A DNA stretch of 64,000 nucleotides, from contig NZ_AP025518.1 in assembly GCF_022179545.1 (NCBI RefSeq), forward strand, positions 1,674,001 to 1,738,000. Reading direction: 5' to 3'. Under the pieces are notes generated by a model, which ran no database searches, was not told the origin of the DNA, and worked only from the letters and a program-made list of their open reading frames with translations. A program made the translations under genes and the position numbers. Below, piece after piece: positions 35,798 through 44,878 of this stretch. Each line of letters begins with the position of its first letter. The first letter of the stretch is position 1. The DNA is from Mycolicibacterium fortuitum subsp. fortuitum (GTDB taxonomy: Bacteria; Actinomycetota; Actinomycetes; Mycobacteriales; Mycobacteriaceae).

Positions 35798-35829
35798 CAC
35801 CCCCGGTCCTCTTGGGCCGGGGGTGTTTT
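35798..35829 (+). terminator. Rho-independent terminator of groES-groEL1
   Basis: Stem CACCCCCGG (35798-35806) and CCGGGGGTG (35817-35825) with a 10-nt loop, followed by TTTT. It starts 15 nt after the groEL1 stop. Confidence 0.85.
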
Positions 35830-35890
35830 CGTCTGAGATGGCGCACTGCGCGCCGAGTCTGCGGTGAGATCGCAATTTTCGACGAGATGA

Positions 35891-36049
35891 CGATCTACGC
35901 GCAGCCTCGCGGACCTGGGCGCAGCCTCGCCCCGACTCGCCGGCCGGATCTTCCAGCGGGTCTGGGACCGCTACGCCCAGGCGGCCATCATCAGCTGTGG
36001 AGCCACGCTCGATGAGTTTTTGAGCCGTCACCGGTCGGTACAGATATGA
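35891..36049 (+). pseudogene. Start-less coding-like remnant upstream of the SRPBCC gene
   Basis: A stop-to-stop frame of about 52 codons with coding-like composition (for example RIFQRVWDRYAQAAIISCGA, then TLDEFLSRH) contains no ATG, GTG or TTG and ends in a TGA overlapping the start of the next gene. It may be the 3' end of a decayed gene. It could also be chance in a GC-rich genome. Confidence 0.3.
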
Positions 36050-36525
36050 CTGACGACACCATGAGCGCCGTGTGCGCCGTCAACGCGCCGGCCGAGACCG
36101 TGTTCGCGGTGCTGGCCGACCCGACGACCCACCAGGCGATCGACGGCACGGGCTGGGTCCGGGAGTCGCTCGACGGCAAGCCGCTGACCGATGTCGGCCA
36201 GGTCTTCCGGATGGCCATGTACCACGACAACTTCGGCGGTATGCACTACGAGATGGCCAACCGGGTCGAGGTTTTCGAGCCACCACGTGCCATCGCGTGG
36301 CTACCGGGCCAGGGCGCCGACGACACCAACCTCGAATCCGGCGGCTGGATCTGGCGATACGACCTCGAGCCCCTCGGCGACGACAGGACGGAGGTCACGT
36401 TGACCTACGACTGGTCGGCGGTGCCGCAGGCGCTTCGTGAACACATCGAGTTCCCGCCGTTCGACCGGCAGCACTTGGACAACTCGCTCAAGCACCTGGC
36501 CGGGCTGGCGCAGGACCGGGCATAG
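36046..36525 (+). CDS. SRPBCC-family lipid/ligand-binding protein
   Basis: 159 residues of the START/Bet v1-like superfamily: AVNAPAETVFAVLADPTTHQAI at the N-terminus, DVGQVFRMAMYHDN, NRVEVFEPPRAIAWLPG and DRTEVTLTYDWSAVPQ. These form a hydrophobic cavity for lipids or polyketides. Overlaps the convergent secreted-protein gene by 38 nt. Ligand unknown. Confidence 0.87.
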   Translation: MTDDTMSAVCAVNAPAETVFAVLADPTTHQAIDGTGWVRESLDGKPLTDVGQVFRMAMYHDNFGGMHYEMANRVEVFEPPRAIAWLPGQGADDTNLESGGWIWRYDLEPLGDDRTEVTLTYDWSAVPQALREHIEFPPFDRQHLDNSLKHLAGLAQDRA

Positions 36526-37024
36526 CCGTCGGCTGGATCGATACCAGTCGGAACGCTTCGGGCCGTGCGTCGTCGGACACGAACCGCACGACGAGGCTGT
36601 CGTGGGGAAACTTGGTGGCCAGGTCGTTGAGGGTCCTGGGCAGGAATACCCGAGCCTTCGCGTTGCCGTACCAATTGGGGTTTGACGGCGACGTGTCGAG
36701 GCCACTGATGTTGTCGATTTCGGTGTCCCACTGCTGAACGGGACCTGGTGGCGTGTCGCCGAAGCCCTCCGATTTCAGGTACGCATCCGCTTGTCCCGCA
36801 AGGGTGATCGCCGGCCCGCCGCCGACCGGCGTCCCGGTGATCGTCCCGTCGACCACATCGGCCGTCACGGATGTCAGCCGCGCTGTACACACGTTGTCGA
36901 CGACGTTGGGCGGCACACAGAAATCAGGCAGCGGGTTCGCGTGAGCAGCGGCGATGTTCAGGACGGCCGGAACGGCAATCGCAGCAACGACGGCGGTCAT
37001 TGCGCGGCGACGATGATTCGGCAT
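36488..37024 (-). CDS. Secreted protein of unknown function
   Basis: 178 residues from the ATG at 37024, preceded by AAGGGGG. Residues 1-29 form a Sec signal peptide: RRR, hydrophobic AVVAAIAVPAVLNIAAAHA, cleavage near AHA-NP. The mature part has Cys in DFCVPP and DNVCTA that could pair. No family recognised. The 3' end overlaps the SRPBCC gene on the other strand. Confidence 0.8.
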   Translation of the reverse strand: MPNHRRRAMTAVVAAIAVPAVLNIAAAHANPLPDFCVPPNVVDNVCTARLTSVTADVVDGTITGTPVGGGPAITLAGQADAYLKSEGFGDTPPGPVQQWDTEIDNISGLDTSPSNPNWYGNAKARVFLPRTLNDLATKFPHDSLVVRFVSDDARPEAFRLVSIQPTAMPGPAPARPGA

Positions 37025-37090
37025 CGGGCTAACCCCCTTCGGACGCACTGAACTGTATGTCGGCGCGCCCGCCAAGGGAGTTACACATCG

Positions 37091-37756
37091 TCAGCGCTCG
37101 ATCGGCGAGTACCAGTCGGCGTTGGTGAGCAGCACCCGCGTCCCGAGGTCACGGTTCCACTCCGGCTCGATGCCATGGCGGCGCACCACGGGGAAGACCA
37201 CCTCGTCGAGCATCCGGGTCACATCGCTGGTGTACAGGTCCTGCTTCGCCTGATCGCTCAGCCGGTTGTAGGCCTCTTCGTCGAAGTTCTCCGGCTCGAA
37301 CGCGCCGTAGCCGATGTAGGTCGAGCCGTCCTCGACCAGCCTGTCGGTGTCCTGGCTGTGGAAGTAGATGTAGCCGGTCCAGTGGCGGCTGTCGTTGCGC
37401 TCGTCGCCGATCTCGGCCGACGCGCAGGTTCCGCAGCAGGAGAAGTCGGCGCGGGCGATGACGCCGTTGGCGTTGAGTTCGTCGAACGCTGCCTGGGTCC
37501 GCGACCGGTAGTCGCCGATCTCGGTCTGCTGGCGCAGTCTCGCTTCGCGCAAGGCCGTGAAGGCGGCCGTGAGCTGCTCGTCGGTGAGCTCATAGTCCTC
37601 GGCATAGATCTCGAGGAACTCCTCGGCGTCGTCGTTGCCGGTGACCAACATGCTCCAGATCTCAGAGGTCAAGGTGGCGCGGTCCTCGTCGTCCAAAGGG
37701 AGATCGGGAAGCACGGCATAGGCGGGGATCACGTTCGGGTTCGACGGTGCGCTCAC
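37091..37756 (-). CDS. DUF6891-like protein
   Basis: 221 residues from a GTG at 37756 with GGAGG upstream. No signal peptide or membrane segment. The central FSCCGTCASAEIGDE contains three clustered Cys and precedes GYIYFHSQDTDRLVEDGSTYIGYGAF; this arrangement matches what I recall of DUF6891. Many Asp/Glu residues. Function unknown. Divergent from the beta-propeller gene. Confidence 0.75.
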   Translation of the reverse strand: MSAPSNPNVIPAYAVLPDLPLDDEDRATLTSEIWSMLVTGNDDAEEFLEIYAEDYELTDEQLTAAFTALREARLRQQTEIGDYRSRTQAAFDELNANGVIARADFSCCGTCASAEIGDERNDSRHWTGYIYFHSQDTDRLVEDGSTYIGYGAFEPENFDEEAYNRLSDQAKQDLYTSDVTRMLDEVVFPVVRRHGIEPEWNRDLGTRVLLTNADWYSPIER

Positions 37757-37853
37757 GGCGCTGGCCTCCAGATGTTGTCGGAACCGGGCGAATCGGCCCG
37801 GCGGGGCGATCGTAACCGCGGTTACGACTCGACGCGCGCACGAAAGGCGGGCG

Positions 37854-39461
37854 ATGACAGCACGTCCGGCAAAGCGCAAGATTGCTGCCGGCCTGACGTC
37901 GTGGTACGGAATGACAGTGACGTTTCCGAACGACCCGTTTTCGTCGGCGGGGGGCACGCCGAATCCTTACTCGAACCCCGTCGGCAACCAGCCCCCGTCG
38001 GCTAGTCCGTTTCAGGGTGGTCATCAATTCGCGCCGGGGGACCCGTCGTTCGGCCAATTTCCTCCGGTCTTTCAGGCCGGCTATCCACCGGCGGGCCCTC
38101 CGCCTGAGCCTCCGCGCGAGAAGCGGAAGGTGTGGTTGGTGCTCGCTGTGGTGGCAGCAGTCTTCATCGCATCGGCAGGCATCGGCACGCTCCTGTGGTG
38201 GTTGAACCGCGGTGGCGGGGGCGGCGAGATGACCGCGACCGGCGGGGGACCGCTGCCGGCGTCCGTGCCGCCACTGGGCGACTTGAGGCCGCCGGCCGAT
38301 GTTGCATTGCCCTCGCTGGAGCAACCGATCAGCGAACCGCGCTGGACCTACGAGACCGGCATTGATGCGTATGTGCTCGGTGGCGATGCATACACCGTGG
38401 TGGTCGGGTCGGATCAAGGTGTGATGGCACTGGACAAGGAAACCGGCGAACCGCGTTGGTCGCAAGGGGTCAAGCCGCCGAAGGTCAATATCAACCGTTT
38501 CGGGAGCGCCAAGTGCGTCATCACCCGCTTGGCAAAGACCATGGGATGTGGACTCAATCTGAATCTCTGCTGTGGAGATCCCGAAGTGCTGGTGTTCCTC
38601 GATGTGGCAACCGGACGCATACTGAGCCAGCCTTCGTTGCCGTCGGACCGGATAACCAATCTTCAAGGAAGCGGTGACGGCATCGCTGTCGTTTTTCGCA
38701 ATGAACTGGTCTCGTATGGGGCGGACGGCACCGAGGCATGGCGTGCTCGGCATGACGGCGTCTCGGTGTTCGGCGATCAAGGGGTCGTCATCACCGAGCA
38801 CGAGGTGCTTGACGCCTACACAGGAAAGCCCATCGTGAGCGAACCGAGCACTTCAAATACCGCTTTTGCATCGGGATTCGCGGTGGCATTTGCAAACTCG
38901 TTCAAGTTCTTTGACTTCAGCGGCAGAAACACCGCCACCGTGCCCAGCGAGGGATACACCTTGATGGGCAATGAGGGCTCCAGAATGTACCAATTTCCCT
39001 TGGCACATGTCGGGAACACCCGGTACGGGTCGTCCGGGTTCTACTACCCTCTGGCCTACAACCGATCTACTGGTGACTTCCGTGCGTTCGACGGGCACTC
39101 CGGACGTGTTCTTTGGACGCTCCCCGCTGGCGCAGATATCACGCTTGCCAACATGATCGGGGGATTCGGCAGTGGCGAACTCTGCATGATCGGCGTGCAG
39201 GATGGAGCAGACGCCACAATGAGGGCCGGCACCTGCAGTGATGTCAACGCGGCGCCATCCGCGAAGGTGCCGATGGGCCGCTTCCTCGGATCCGATGGCG
39301 CTCGGTTCTTGGCCGTCGTCGATCAGGGCGATGTGATCTGCATCGACGGGGCCAGCGGGAACGAGTTGTGGCGCAAGAAGTTCGACCAGGGGTCTTACGT
39401 AGCGTGGGTGTCCGGCGGAGCGTATCTCTCCGATCGCAATATCGTGATTCGGGTGATTTGA
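37854..39461 (+). CDS. Membrane-anchored PQQ-like beta-propeller protein
   Basis: 535 residues from the ATG at 37854 (AAAGGCGGG upstream); an ATG at 37911 would give the shorter start MTVTFPND and is a real alternative. The N-terminal 80 residues are Pro/Gly/Asn-rich and cytosolic, one transmembrane helix follows (KVWLVLAVVAAVFIASAGIG), then a Gly-rich linker and an extracellular propeller with repeats such as MALDKETGEPRWSQG, FRAFDGHSGRVLWTLP and CIDGASGNELWRKKF. Similar layouts occur in mycobacterial cell-envelope proteins. Its codon use looks less GC-rich than its neighbours. Function unknown. Confidence 0.82.
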   Translation: MTARPAKRKIAAGLTSWYGMTVTFPNDPFSSAGGTPNPYSNPVGNQPPSASPFQGGHQFAPGDPSFGQFPPVFQAGYPPAGPPPEPPREKRKVWLVLAVVAAVFIASAGIGTLLWWLNRGGGGGEMTATGGGPLPASVPPLGDLRPPADVALPSLEQPISEPRWTYETGIDAYVLGGDAYTVVVGSDQGVMALDKETGEPRWSQGVKPPKVNINRFGSAKCVITRLAKTMGCGLNLNLCCGDPEVLVFLDVATGRILSQPSLPSDRITNLQGSGDGIAVVFRNELVSYGADGTEAWRARHDGVSVFGDQGVVITEHEVLDAYTGKPIVSEPSTSNTAFASGFAVAFANSFKFFDFSGRNTATVPSEGYTLMGNEGSRMYQFPLAHVGNTRYGSSGFYYPLAYNRSTGDFRAFDGHSGRVLWTLPAGADITLANMIGGFGSGELCMIGVQDGADATMRAGTCSDVNAAPSAKVPMGRFLGSDGARFLAVVDQGDVICIDGASGNELWRKKFDQGSYVAWVSGGAYLSDRNIVIRVI

Positions 39462-39553
39462 CACGGGGCATCGGCTCCGCTCGGCAAGGACCATTGGTGC
39501 GACACGCCATGCATGAACGGGGTTTTTGATCCCCTGCAGCTCACAATGCGGAT

Positions 39554-40993
39554 ATGACGGAACCGCGCGGGGTCTCTCGTCAGACATTCCTGCGCGGTGC
39601 AGTCGGGGCGTTGGCTGCCGGCGCGGTGTTCGGGTCCAGCCGCGCCAGTGCCGACCCTTCCGGCTGGGGCGACCTGGCTTCCGCGATCAAGGGCCAGGTG
39701 ATCCTGCCGGACAGCGGCGGGCAATTCTCCTCGGCCAAAAGCGTTTTCAACACCAACTTCAACGGGCTGACGCCCGCGGCGGTGGTCGCCCCGTCGTCGG
39801 CAGTGGACGTCCAGAAGGCGATGGAATTCGCTGCGGCGCACAACCTCAAGGTCGCGCCACGCGGCGGTGGCCACTCCTATGTGGGCGCGTCGACAGCCAA
39901 CGGCACGATGGTCCTGGATCTGCGCCAGCTCCCCGGCGACATCGACTACGACGCGGCGACCGGACACGTCACAGTGACGCCGGCGACCGGTCTGTACGCG
40001 ATCCACCAAACACTGGCCGGAGCAGGCCGGGGAATCCCTACCGGCACCTGCCCGACGGTGGGCGCCGCGGGGCACGCCCTGGGCGGTGGGTTGGGTGCCC
40101 AATCGCGGCACGCGGGTCTGATGAGTGATCAACTGGTCTCGGCGACCGTCGTGTTGCCCGGCGGTACGGGGGTTACGGCGTCGGCCACCGAGAATCCCGA
40201 TCTGTACTGGGCATTGCGAGGCGGAGGCGGCGGCAATTTCGGGGTGACGACGGCGCTCACCTTCGCCACCTTCCCGATCGGCGACGTAGATGTCGTCGGC
40301 CTGCATTTCCCGCTGGAGGCTTTCGCGCAGGTCCTACTCGGTTGGCAGAACTGGCTGCGCACCGCCGACCGCAGCAGTTGGGCACTGGCCGACACCATCA
40401 CCGATCCGCAGGGCGCGCACTGCCGCATCCTGGCGACCTGTCCGGCCGGGGCGGGCAACAGCGTGGGCGCGGCCGTGGTCAAGGCGGTTGGGCTGCAACC
40501 TGCGGGCACAGAGAACCGCACGTTCAACTACCTCGATCTGGTGAAGTTTCTGGCCGCCGAGAATCTCAATCCGTCGCCGCTCGGATACGTCGGCGGATCC
40601 GATGTCTTCCCGACCATCACCCCGGCCGCAGCCCAGGGGATCGCCGCCGCATTCAACGCCTTCCCTGCCGGAGCGGGCCGCCCCATCGTGATCATGCATG
40701 CGCTCGACGGTGCGCTGGCCACTGTCGGACCGGCAGACACCGCCTTTCCGTGGCGGCGACAGTCCGCTCTCGTGCAGTGGTACGTGGAAACGTCCGGTTC
40801 GCCCGCGCCGGCAGCCAACTGGCTCAACACCGCTCACCAGGCAGTGGCGTCATATTCGGCCGGCGGCTATGTGAACTATCTGGAAGCGAACCAACCGGCG
40901 TCGCGGTACTTCGGTGCCAACCTCGCCAGGCTGGCCGCCACCCGGCAGAAGTATGACCCGGCCCGGATCATGTTCTCGGGTTTGAACTTCTGA
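39554..40993 (+). CDS. Exported BBE-type FAD-linked oxidoreductase (bicovalent FAD)
   Basis: 479 residues. FAD_binding_4 domain with VAPRGGGHSYVG (His for 8-alpha linkage) and IPTGTCPTVGAAGHALGGG (Cys for 6-S linkage), so bicovalent FAD as in berberine bridge enzyme and glucooligosaccharide oxidase. The C-terminal BBE segment is VNYLEANQP, then YFGANLARLAATRQKYDP. The N-terminus looks like a Tat signal (SRQTFLRGAVGALAAGAVFG, cleavage near ASA), but the second Arg is Gln. Substrate could be a sugar or an alcohol. Confidence 0.9.
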   Translation: MTEPRGVSRQTFLRGAVGALAAGAVFGSSRASADPSGWGDLASAIKGQVILPDSGGQFSSAKSVFNTNFNGLTPAAVVAPSSAVDVQKAMEFAAAHNLKVAPRGGGHSYVGASTANGTMVLDLRQLPGDIDYDAATGHVTVTPATGLYAIHQTLAGAGRGIPTGTCPTVGAAGHALGGGLGAQSRHAGLMSDQLVSATVVLPGGTGVTASATENPDLYWALRGGGGGNFGVTTALTFATFPIGDVDVVGLHFPLEAFAQVLLGWQNWLRTADRSSWALADTITDPQGAHCRILATCPAGAGNSVGAAVVKAVGLQPAGTENRTFNYLDLVKFLAAENLNPSPLGYVGGSDVFPTITPAAAQGIAAAFNAFPAGAGRPIVIMHALDGALATVGPADTAFPWRRQSALVQWYVETSGSPAPAANWLNTAHQAVASYSAGGYVNYLEANQPASRYFGANLARLAATRQKYDPARIMFSGLNF

Positions 40994-41070
40994 GCGTGGC
41001 GGCGCGGCCACAGGCCTAGCCTCGAGGCGTTGGGTCTGATTCTGCCTCTGAACTGACGAAGGAACCGAAC

Positions 41071-42105
41071 ATGCGAGCGACCGTGATGTATGAGGCCGGT
41101 GACGTGCGGGTCGAGAACGTGCCCGACCCCGTCGTGAAGGAACCCACCGACGCCATCGTGCGGGTCACCCGGGCCTGTATCTGCGGTAGTGACCTGTGGC
41201 CGTACCAGTCGATGCCGCACAAGGATGGTGGCCGGCGGATGGGGCACGAGTTCATCGGCATCGTCGAGGATGTCGGCGCCGACGTCGCGGGTCTGGAGCG
41301 CGGTGATCTCGTCGTCGCCCCGTTCGTCTGGGCGGACAACACGTGCGACTTCTGCCAGGAGGGTCTGCAGACCTCCTGTCGTCACGGCGGAGGGTGGGGC
41401 GCCCCCGGCGTCGACGCCGGCCAGGGTGAGGCCGTGCGGGTTCCTCAGGCGCAGGGCACCTTGGTGAAGCTTCCGGTCGCAGAGGATTCTGCGCTCATGC
41501 CGTCTCTGTTGACTCTCTCAGATGTGTTCTGCACGGGCCATCACGGTGTGGTGACCGCCGGGGTAGGACCCGGGTCGTCGGTGACCGTCATCGGTGACGG
41601 CGCCGTGGGGTTGTGCGCGGTGCTGGCGGCCAAGAGGCTCGGCGCCGAGCAGATCATCTTGAACGGCCGGCATACCGTCCGCACCGACCTGGGGCGTGAG
41701 TTCGGCGCCACCGACGTCGTACCGGAACGCGGCGACGAAGCCGTCGAGAAGATTCGCGGACTGACCGGAGGCGATGGGACGCACGCGGTGATCGAATGTG
41801 TCGGGACGGAACCGTCGCTCGTCACTGCTCTTGACGTGGTGCGTGCCGGCGGGCGCGTCAGCCGGCTCGGGGTCTCCCAATACACCGAGGTGCCAATGGG
41901 TTTCGGCACCTTCTTCCGCAATGTCACCCTCACCGGCGGGGTCGCCCCGGCGCGTGCCTACATCGAGGAACTGATGCCGGACGTTCTCGAGGGCATTGTC
42001 GAACCCGGACGGGTGTTCGACCGCACCATCGGCCTCGACGAAACGCCCGACGGCTATCGCGCCATGGCCGACCGCGAGGCACTCAAGGTGTTGATCGAGC
42101 CATGA
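41071..42105 (+). CDS. Zinc-dependent alcohol dehydrogenase (MDR family)
   Basis: 344 residues. Catalytic zinc motif CICGSDLWPYQ and RRMGHEFIGIVEDVG, structural-zinc-like segment CDFCQEGLQTSCRHGG, nucleotide fold VIGDGAVGLCAVLAAKRLGA. NAD(P)-dependent oxidation of an alcohol or reduction of an aldehyde. Its stop overlaps the start of the enoyl-CoA hydratase gene (ATGA), so the two are coupled. Substrate unknown. Confidence 0.92.
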   Translation: MRATVMYEAGDVRVENVPDPVVKEPTDAIVRVTRACICGSDLWPYQSMPHKDGGRRMGHEFIGIVEDVGADVAGLERGDLVVAPFVWADNTCDFCQEGLQTSCRHGGGWGAPGVDAGQGEAVRVPQAQGTLVKLPVAEDSALMPSLLTLSDVFCTGHHGVVTAGVGPGSSVTVIGDGAVGLCAVLAAKRLGAEQIILNGRHTVRTDLGREFGATDVVPERGDEAVEKIRGLTGGDGTHAVIECVGTEPSLVTALDVVRAGGRVSRLGVSQYTEVPMGFGTFFRNVTLTGGVAPARAYIEELMPDVLEGIVEPGRVFDRTIGLDETPDGYRAMADREALKVLIEP

Positions 42106-42887
42106 CACTGCTGCTGCAAGACCGCGACGACCGTGGCGTCGTCACCCTCACCCTCAACCGCCCCCAGGCGTTCAACGCGCTGTCCGAGGCGATGCTGACC
42201 GCGTTGGGCGAGGCCGTTGGTGCACTGGCCGAGGACAATTCGGTGCGGGCCGTCGTCCTCGGCGCATCCGGCAAGGCGTTCTGCGCGGGCCATGACCTCA
42301 AGGAAATGCGGGCCGAGCCTTCACTGGCGTACTACGAGCGCTTGTTCGAACAGTGCACCAAGGTGATGCTGTCGGTTCAGCGGCTGCCGGTTCCGGTGAT
42401 CGCACGAGTCCACGGCCTCGCCACGGCAGCGGGTTGCCAACTCGTCGCGATGTGCGACCTCGCGGTGGCAAGCGATGACGCCCGCTTCGCGGTCAGCGGT
42501 GTCAACGTCGGGCTGTTCTGTGCAACGCCTGCAGTGGCACTGTCTCGCAACGTTCCGCGCAAGGCAGCCTTCGAGATGCTGGTCACCGGCGAGTTCGTCT
42601 CTGCTGAGCAGGCCCGCGCGTTGGGACTGGTGAATCGGGTGGCTCCGGCTGAGGGCCTCGACGACGAGATCGAGGCGCTGGTCTCGAGCATCGTCGCGAA
42701 GCCCCGTGTCGCTGTGGCAATGGGAAAAGCGTTGTTCTACCGGCAGATTGACGTCGACATCGAGTCCGGCTATGCCGACGCGGGGACCACGATGGCCTGC
42801 AACATGATGGATCCGGCTGCCTTGGAAGGTGTGCAGGCCTTCATCGACAAGCGTCCGCCGGCGTGGTCGGCATCAGGCGGGCATTGA
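42102..42887 (+). CDS. Enoyl-CoA hydratase/isomerase
   Basis: 261 residues of the crotonase fold: VTLTLNRPQAFNALSEAML, the oxyanion-hole CAGHDLKEMR, and PVIARVHGLATAAGCQLVAMCDLAVAS with the second oxyanion Gly. At the position of the second catalytic Glu of classical hydratases the region reads VGLFCATPAVALSR, which suggests a divergent reaction. Coupled to the alcohol dehydrogenase. Its end overlaps the convergent oxidoreductase gene by 47 nt. Confidence 0.9.
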   Translation: MTLLLQDRDDRGVVTLTLNRPQAFNALSEAMLTALGEAVGALAEDNSVRAVVLGASGKAFCAGHDLKEMRAEPSLAYYERLFEQCTKVMLSVQRLPVPVIARVHGLATAAGCQLVAMCDLAVASDDARFAVSGVNVGLFCATPAVALSRNVPRKAAFEMLVTGEFVSAEQARALGLVNRVAPAEGLDDEIEALVSSIVAKPRVAVAMGKALFYRQIDVDIESGYADAGTTMACNMMDPAALEGVQAFIDKRPPAWSASGGH

Positions 42888-43872
42888 CTTCGAGGATGAT
42901 CTTGCCGCGCACGTGTCCTGCGGCTATGCGGCGTTGTGCCTCCGCGGCGTCCTCCAACTGGAGGATTTCGATGTGTGGAGCCCGGATTCGGCCTGCCGCA
43001 AGCGCATCGACCAAGGAGTTGAGCTGGCGTTCCTGATTGACGTAGTTCGACATCGTCGGGACCACTGAGACGCCGAGCTCGGCTGCCCGAACCGGATCCG
43101 GCATCGGCTCATTCGCGATCAGGGTCGCGATCGGGGTCACGATCCCACCCCGCCTCACCATCTCGATCGAGTCGATCAGGGTGCCTTGCCCGACCGTATC
43201 GACGACGAGGTCGACACCATCGGGGGCCCACTCGAGCACCTCTTCCCGGACCCTGCCACGTCGGTAGTCGATGGCCAGCTCGGCACCCAGATCGCGGACG
43301 TAGTCGAGATTTGAGGGCCCGCACGTGGCGGCGACCTTGGCGCCTGCCGTCGCGGCAAGCTGGATCGCGTAGCTGCCCATACCGCCGGCGCCGCCGTTGA
43401 TCAGTACGGATGAGCCTTCGGTGATACCGCCGACGTCGAAAAGCGCCTCCCAGCAGGTGCATCCTGCGGTCGGAATCGCGGCAGCCTCGATGAAACTCAC
43501 CGAGTCTGGCAGTTTGACGACCCGTTCCCGGTCGGAGGCGACGTACTCGGCGTAGGTGCCGCGCTCACCGCGGCCCATGTTCGACGCGGTCAAGACCCGG
43601 TCGCCGACGGATAGGTCGGTAACTCCGTCGCCGACCTCGGCGATCACGCCGGCGGCGTCGAAACCCAGCACGAACGGGAACCGGTATTCGAAGAACTGCG
43701 CCAGCCACCCTTCGCGGTTCTTCCAGTCGGCCGGGTTCACCCCGGCGTAGGCGACGTGGACGACGACGCCGTTCGGAGCGGCCGACGGCCGGTCGATCGA
43801 TGCGGCGTACAGAACCTCGGGGCCGCCGAACTCGTCCAGCACCATCGCACGCATCGTCGGTCGTGAGGTCAT
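42841..43872 (-). CDS. NADP-dependent quinone-oxidoreductase-like MDR protein
   Basis: 343 residues, zinc-free medium-chain reductase: VHVAYAGVNPADWKNREGWL, FVLGFDAAGVIAEVGDGV and nucleotide loop VLINGGAGGMGSYAIQLAA. Such enzymes reduce quinones or enones. An ATG at 43854 is an alternative start. Convergent overlap with the hydratase gene. Confidence 0.9.
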   Translation of the reverse strand: MTSRPTMRAMVLDEFGGPEVLYAASIDRPSAAPNGVVVHVAYAGVNPADWKNREGWLAQFFEYRFPFVLGFDAAGVIAEVGDGVTDLSVGDRVLTASNMGRGERGTYAEYVASDRERVVKLPDSVSFIEAAAIPTAGCTCWEALFDVGGITEGSSVLINGGAGGMGSYAIQLAATAGAKVAATCGPSNLDYVRDLGAELAIDYRRGRVREEVLEWAPDGVDLVVDTVGQGTLIDSIEMVRRGGIVTPIATLIANEPMPDPVRAAELGVSVVPTMSNYVNQERQLNSLVDALAAGRIRAPHIEILQLEDAAEAQRRIAAGHVRGKIILEVNARLMPTTPADACR

Positions 43873-43945
43873 GGGGCGACGGTAGGGGCGAGAACCCTAC
43901 TGCCGGAGCGCCGTTCCGCTCACCGGGACGCGAGTCTGGGTCGTG

Positions 43946-44353
43946 TCAGCGGCGCTGCAGCTCGATGACCGGGATGACCCGGTCGGTCTTGCTTTGGTAT
44001 TCACCGAAGCCCGGTGCCTTCTCGACGATGCGAGGATAGGCGGCATCCCGCTCTTCCCGCGGCATCTCTCGTGCACGCACGTCGTAGGCGTCGGTGCCGA
44101 TCTCGATGTGGGCATCGGGATGGGCCCGCAGATTGTGCAACCATGCCGGGTCGACGTCAGCGCCCGCGTAGGACCCGACGATGGCGAGTTTCCCGTCGAG
44201 GTCGAACGCCATCACCGGGCTGACACGCTCCTTGCCGGACTTGGCTCCGGTGGTGTGCAGCAGAAGCAGCGTCGCCCCCTCGAACGGGCCACCCACCTTG
44301 CCGCCGTTGGCGCGGAACTCGGCGATGATCTGATCATTCCAGTTGTTGGCCAT
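43946..44353 (-). CDS. Deazaflavin (F420)-dependent nitroreductase family protein
   Basis: 135 residues; ATG with GAGGAAGG upstream. FEGATLLLLHTTGAKSGKER, then VSPVMAFDLDGKLAIVGSYAGADVDPAWLHNLRAHP is the hallmark of the Ddn-like split-barrel family, which binds F420H2 in mycobacteria. Natural substrates are probably quinones. Followed after 15 nt upstream (on this strand) by an OsmC gene, so the two are likely co-transcribed. Confidence 0.92.
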   Translation of the reverse strand: MANNWNDQIIAEFRANGGKVGGPFEGATLLLLHTTGAKSGKERVSPVMAFDLDGKLAIVGSYAGADVDPAWLHNLRAHPDAHIEIGTDAYDVRAREMPREERDAAYPRIVEKAPGFGEYQSKTDRVIPVIELQRR

Positions 44354-44368
44354 GACACCTTCCTCGTT

Positions 44369-44797
44369 TCACGAAATGCCGGTCGTGGTGATGTGGACCG
44401 AAGAGGTCAGGGTTTGATGTACCGGGCAGCGCTCGGCGATACCCATCAGCCGTTCCCGCTGAGCGTCGTCCAGGTCGCCGATCAACTCGATCTCGCGGTC
44501 GATGTGGTCGATCATGCCCTTGGTGGTCTCACAGTCGGCACAGTCTTTGGCATGAATACGGGAGTGCCGCAACGTCACTCGTACCTGCTCGAGCGGCCAG
44601 TCCTTGCGGTTGGCATACATCCGCACGGTCATGGAGGTGCATGCGCCCAGGCCGGCCAGGACCAGGTCATACGGATTCGGGCCGGCGTCGTCACCAACCG
44701 GGAGGGGTTCGTCGGCGATGAGCTGGTGGCCTCCCGCGGTGATCTGCTGTGTGTAGGTACCTGCGCCTGTCTCGGTCACCGTGACGTCAGTGGTCAT
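44369..44797 (-). CDS. OsmC-family peroxide-reducing protein
   Basis: 142 residues from the ATG at 44797; a GTG two codons upstream is also possible. Family features: [21 protein letters not shown], the active Cys in [18 protein letters not shown], and CPVHQTLTS with the second Cys. The two Cys reduce organic hydroperoxides. Upstream of the F420-dependent reductase by 15 nt. Confidence 0.92.
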   Translation of the reverse strand: MTTDVTVTETGAGTYTQQITAGGHQLIADEPLPVGDDAGPNPYDLVLAGLGACTSMTVRMYANRKDWPLEQVRVTLRHSRIHAKDCADCETTKGMIDHIDREIELIGDLDDAQRERLMGIAERCPVHQTLTSSVHITTTGIS

Positions 44798-44878
44798 ACC
44801 CACGAGTCTCCGGGAGGAGACGTAAAAGTGGCTGGAAATCTGTATTTTTGGGCGTTTCCGCCTCTGCTCGTCGAGAAG

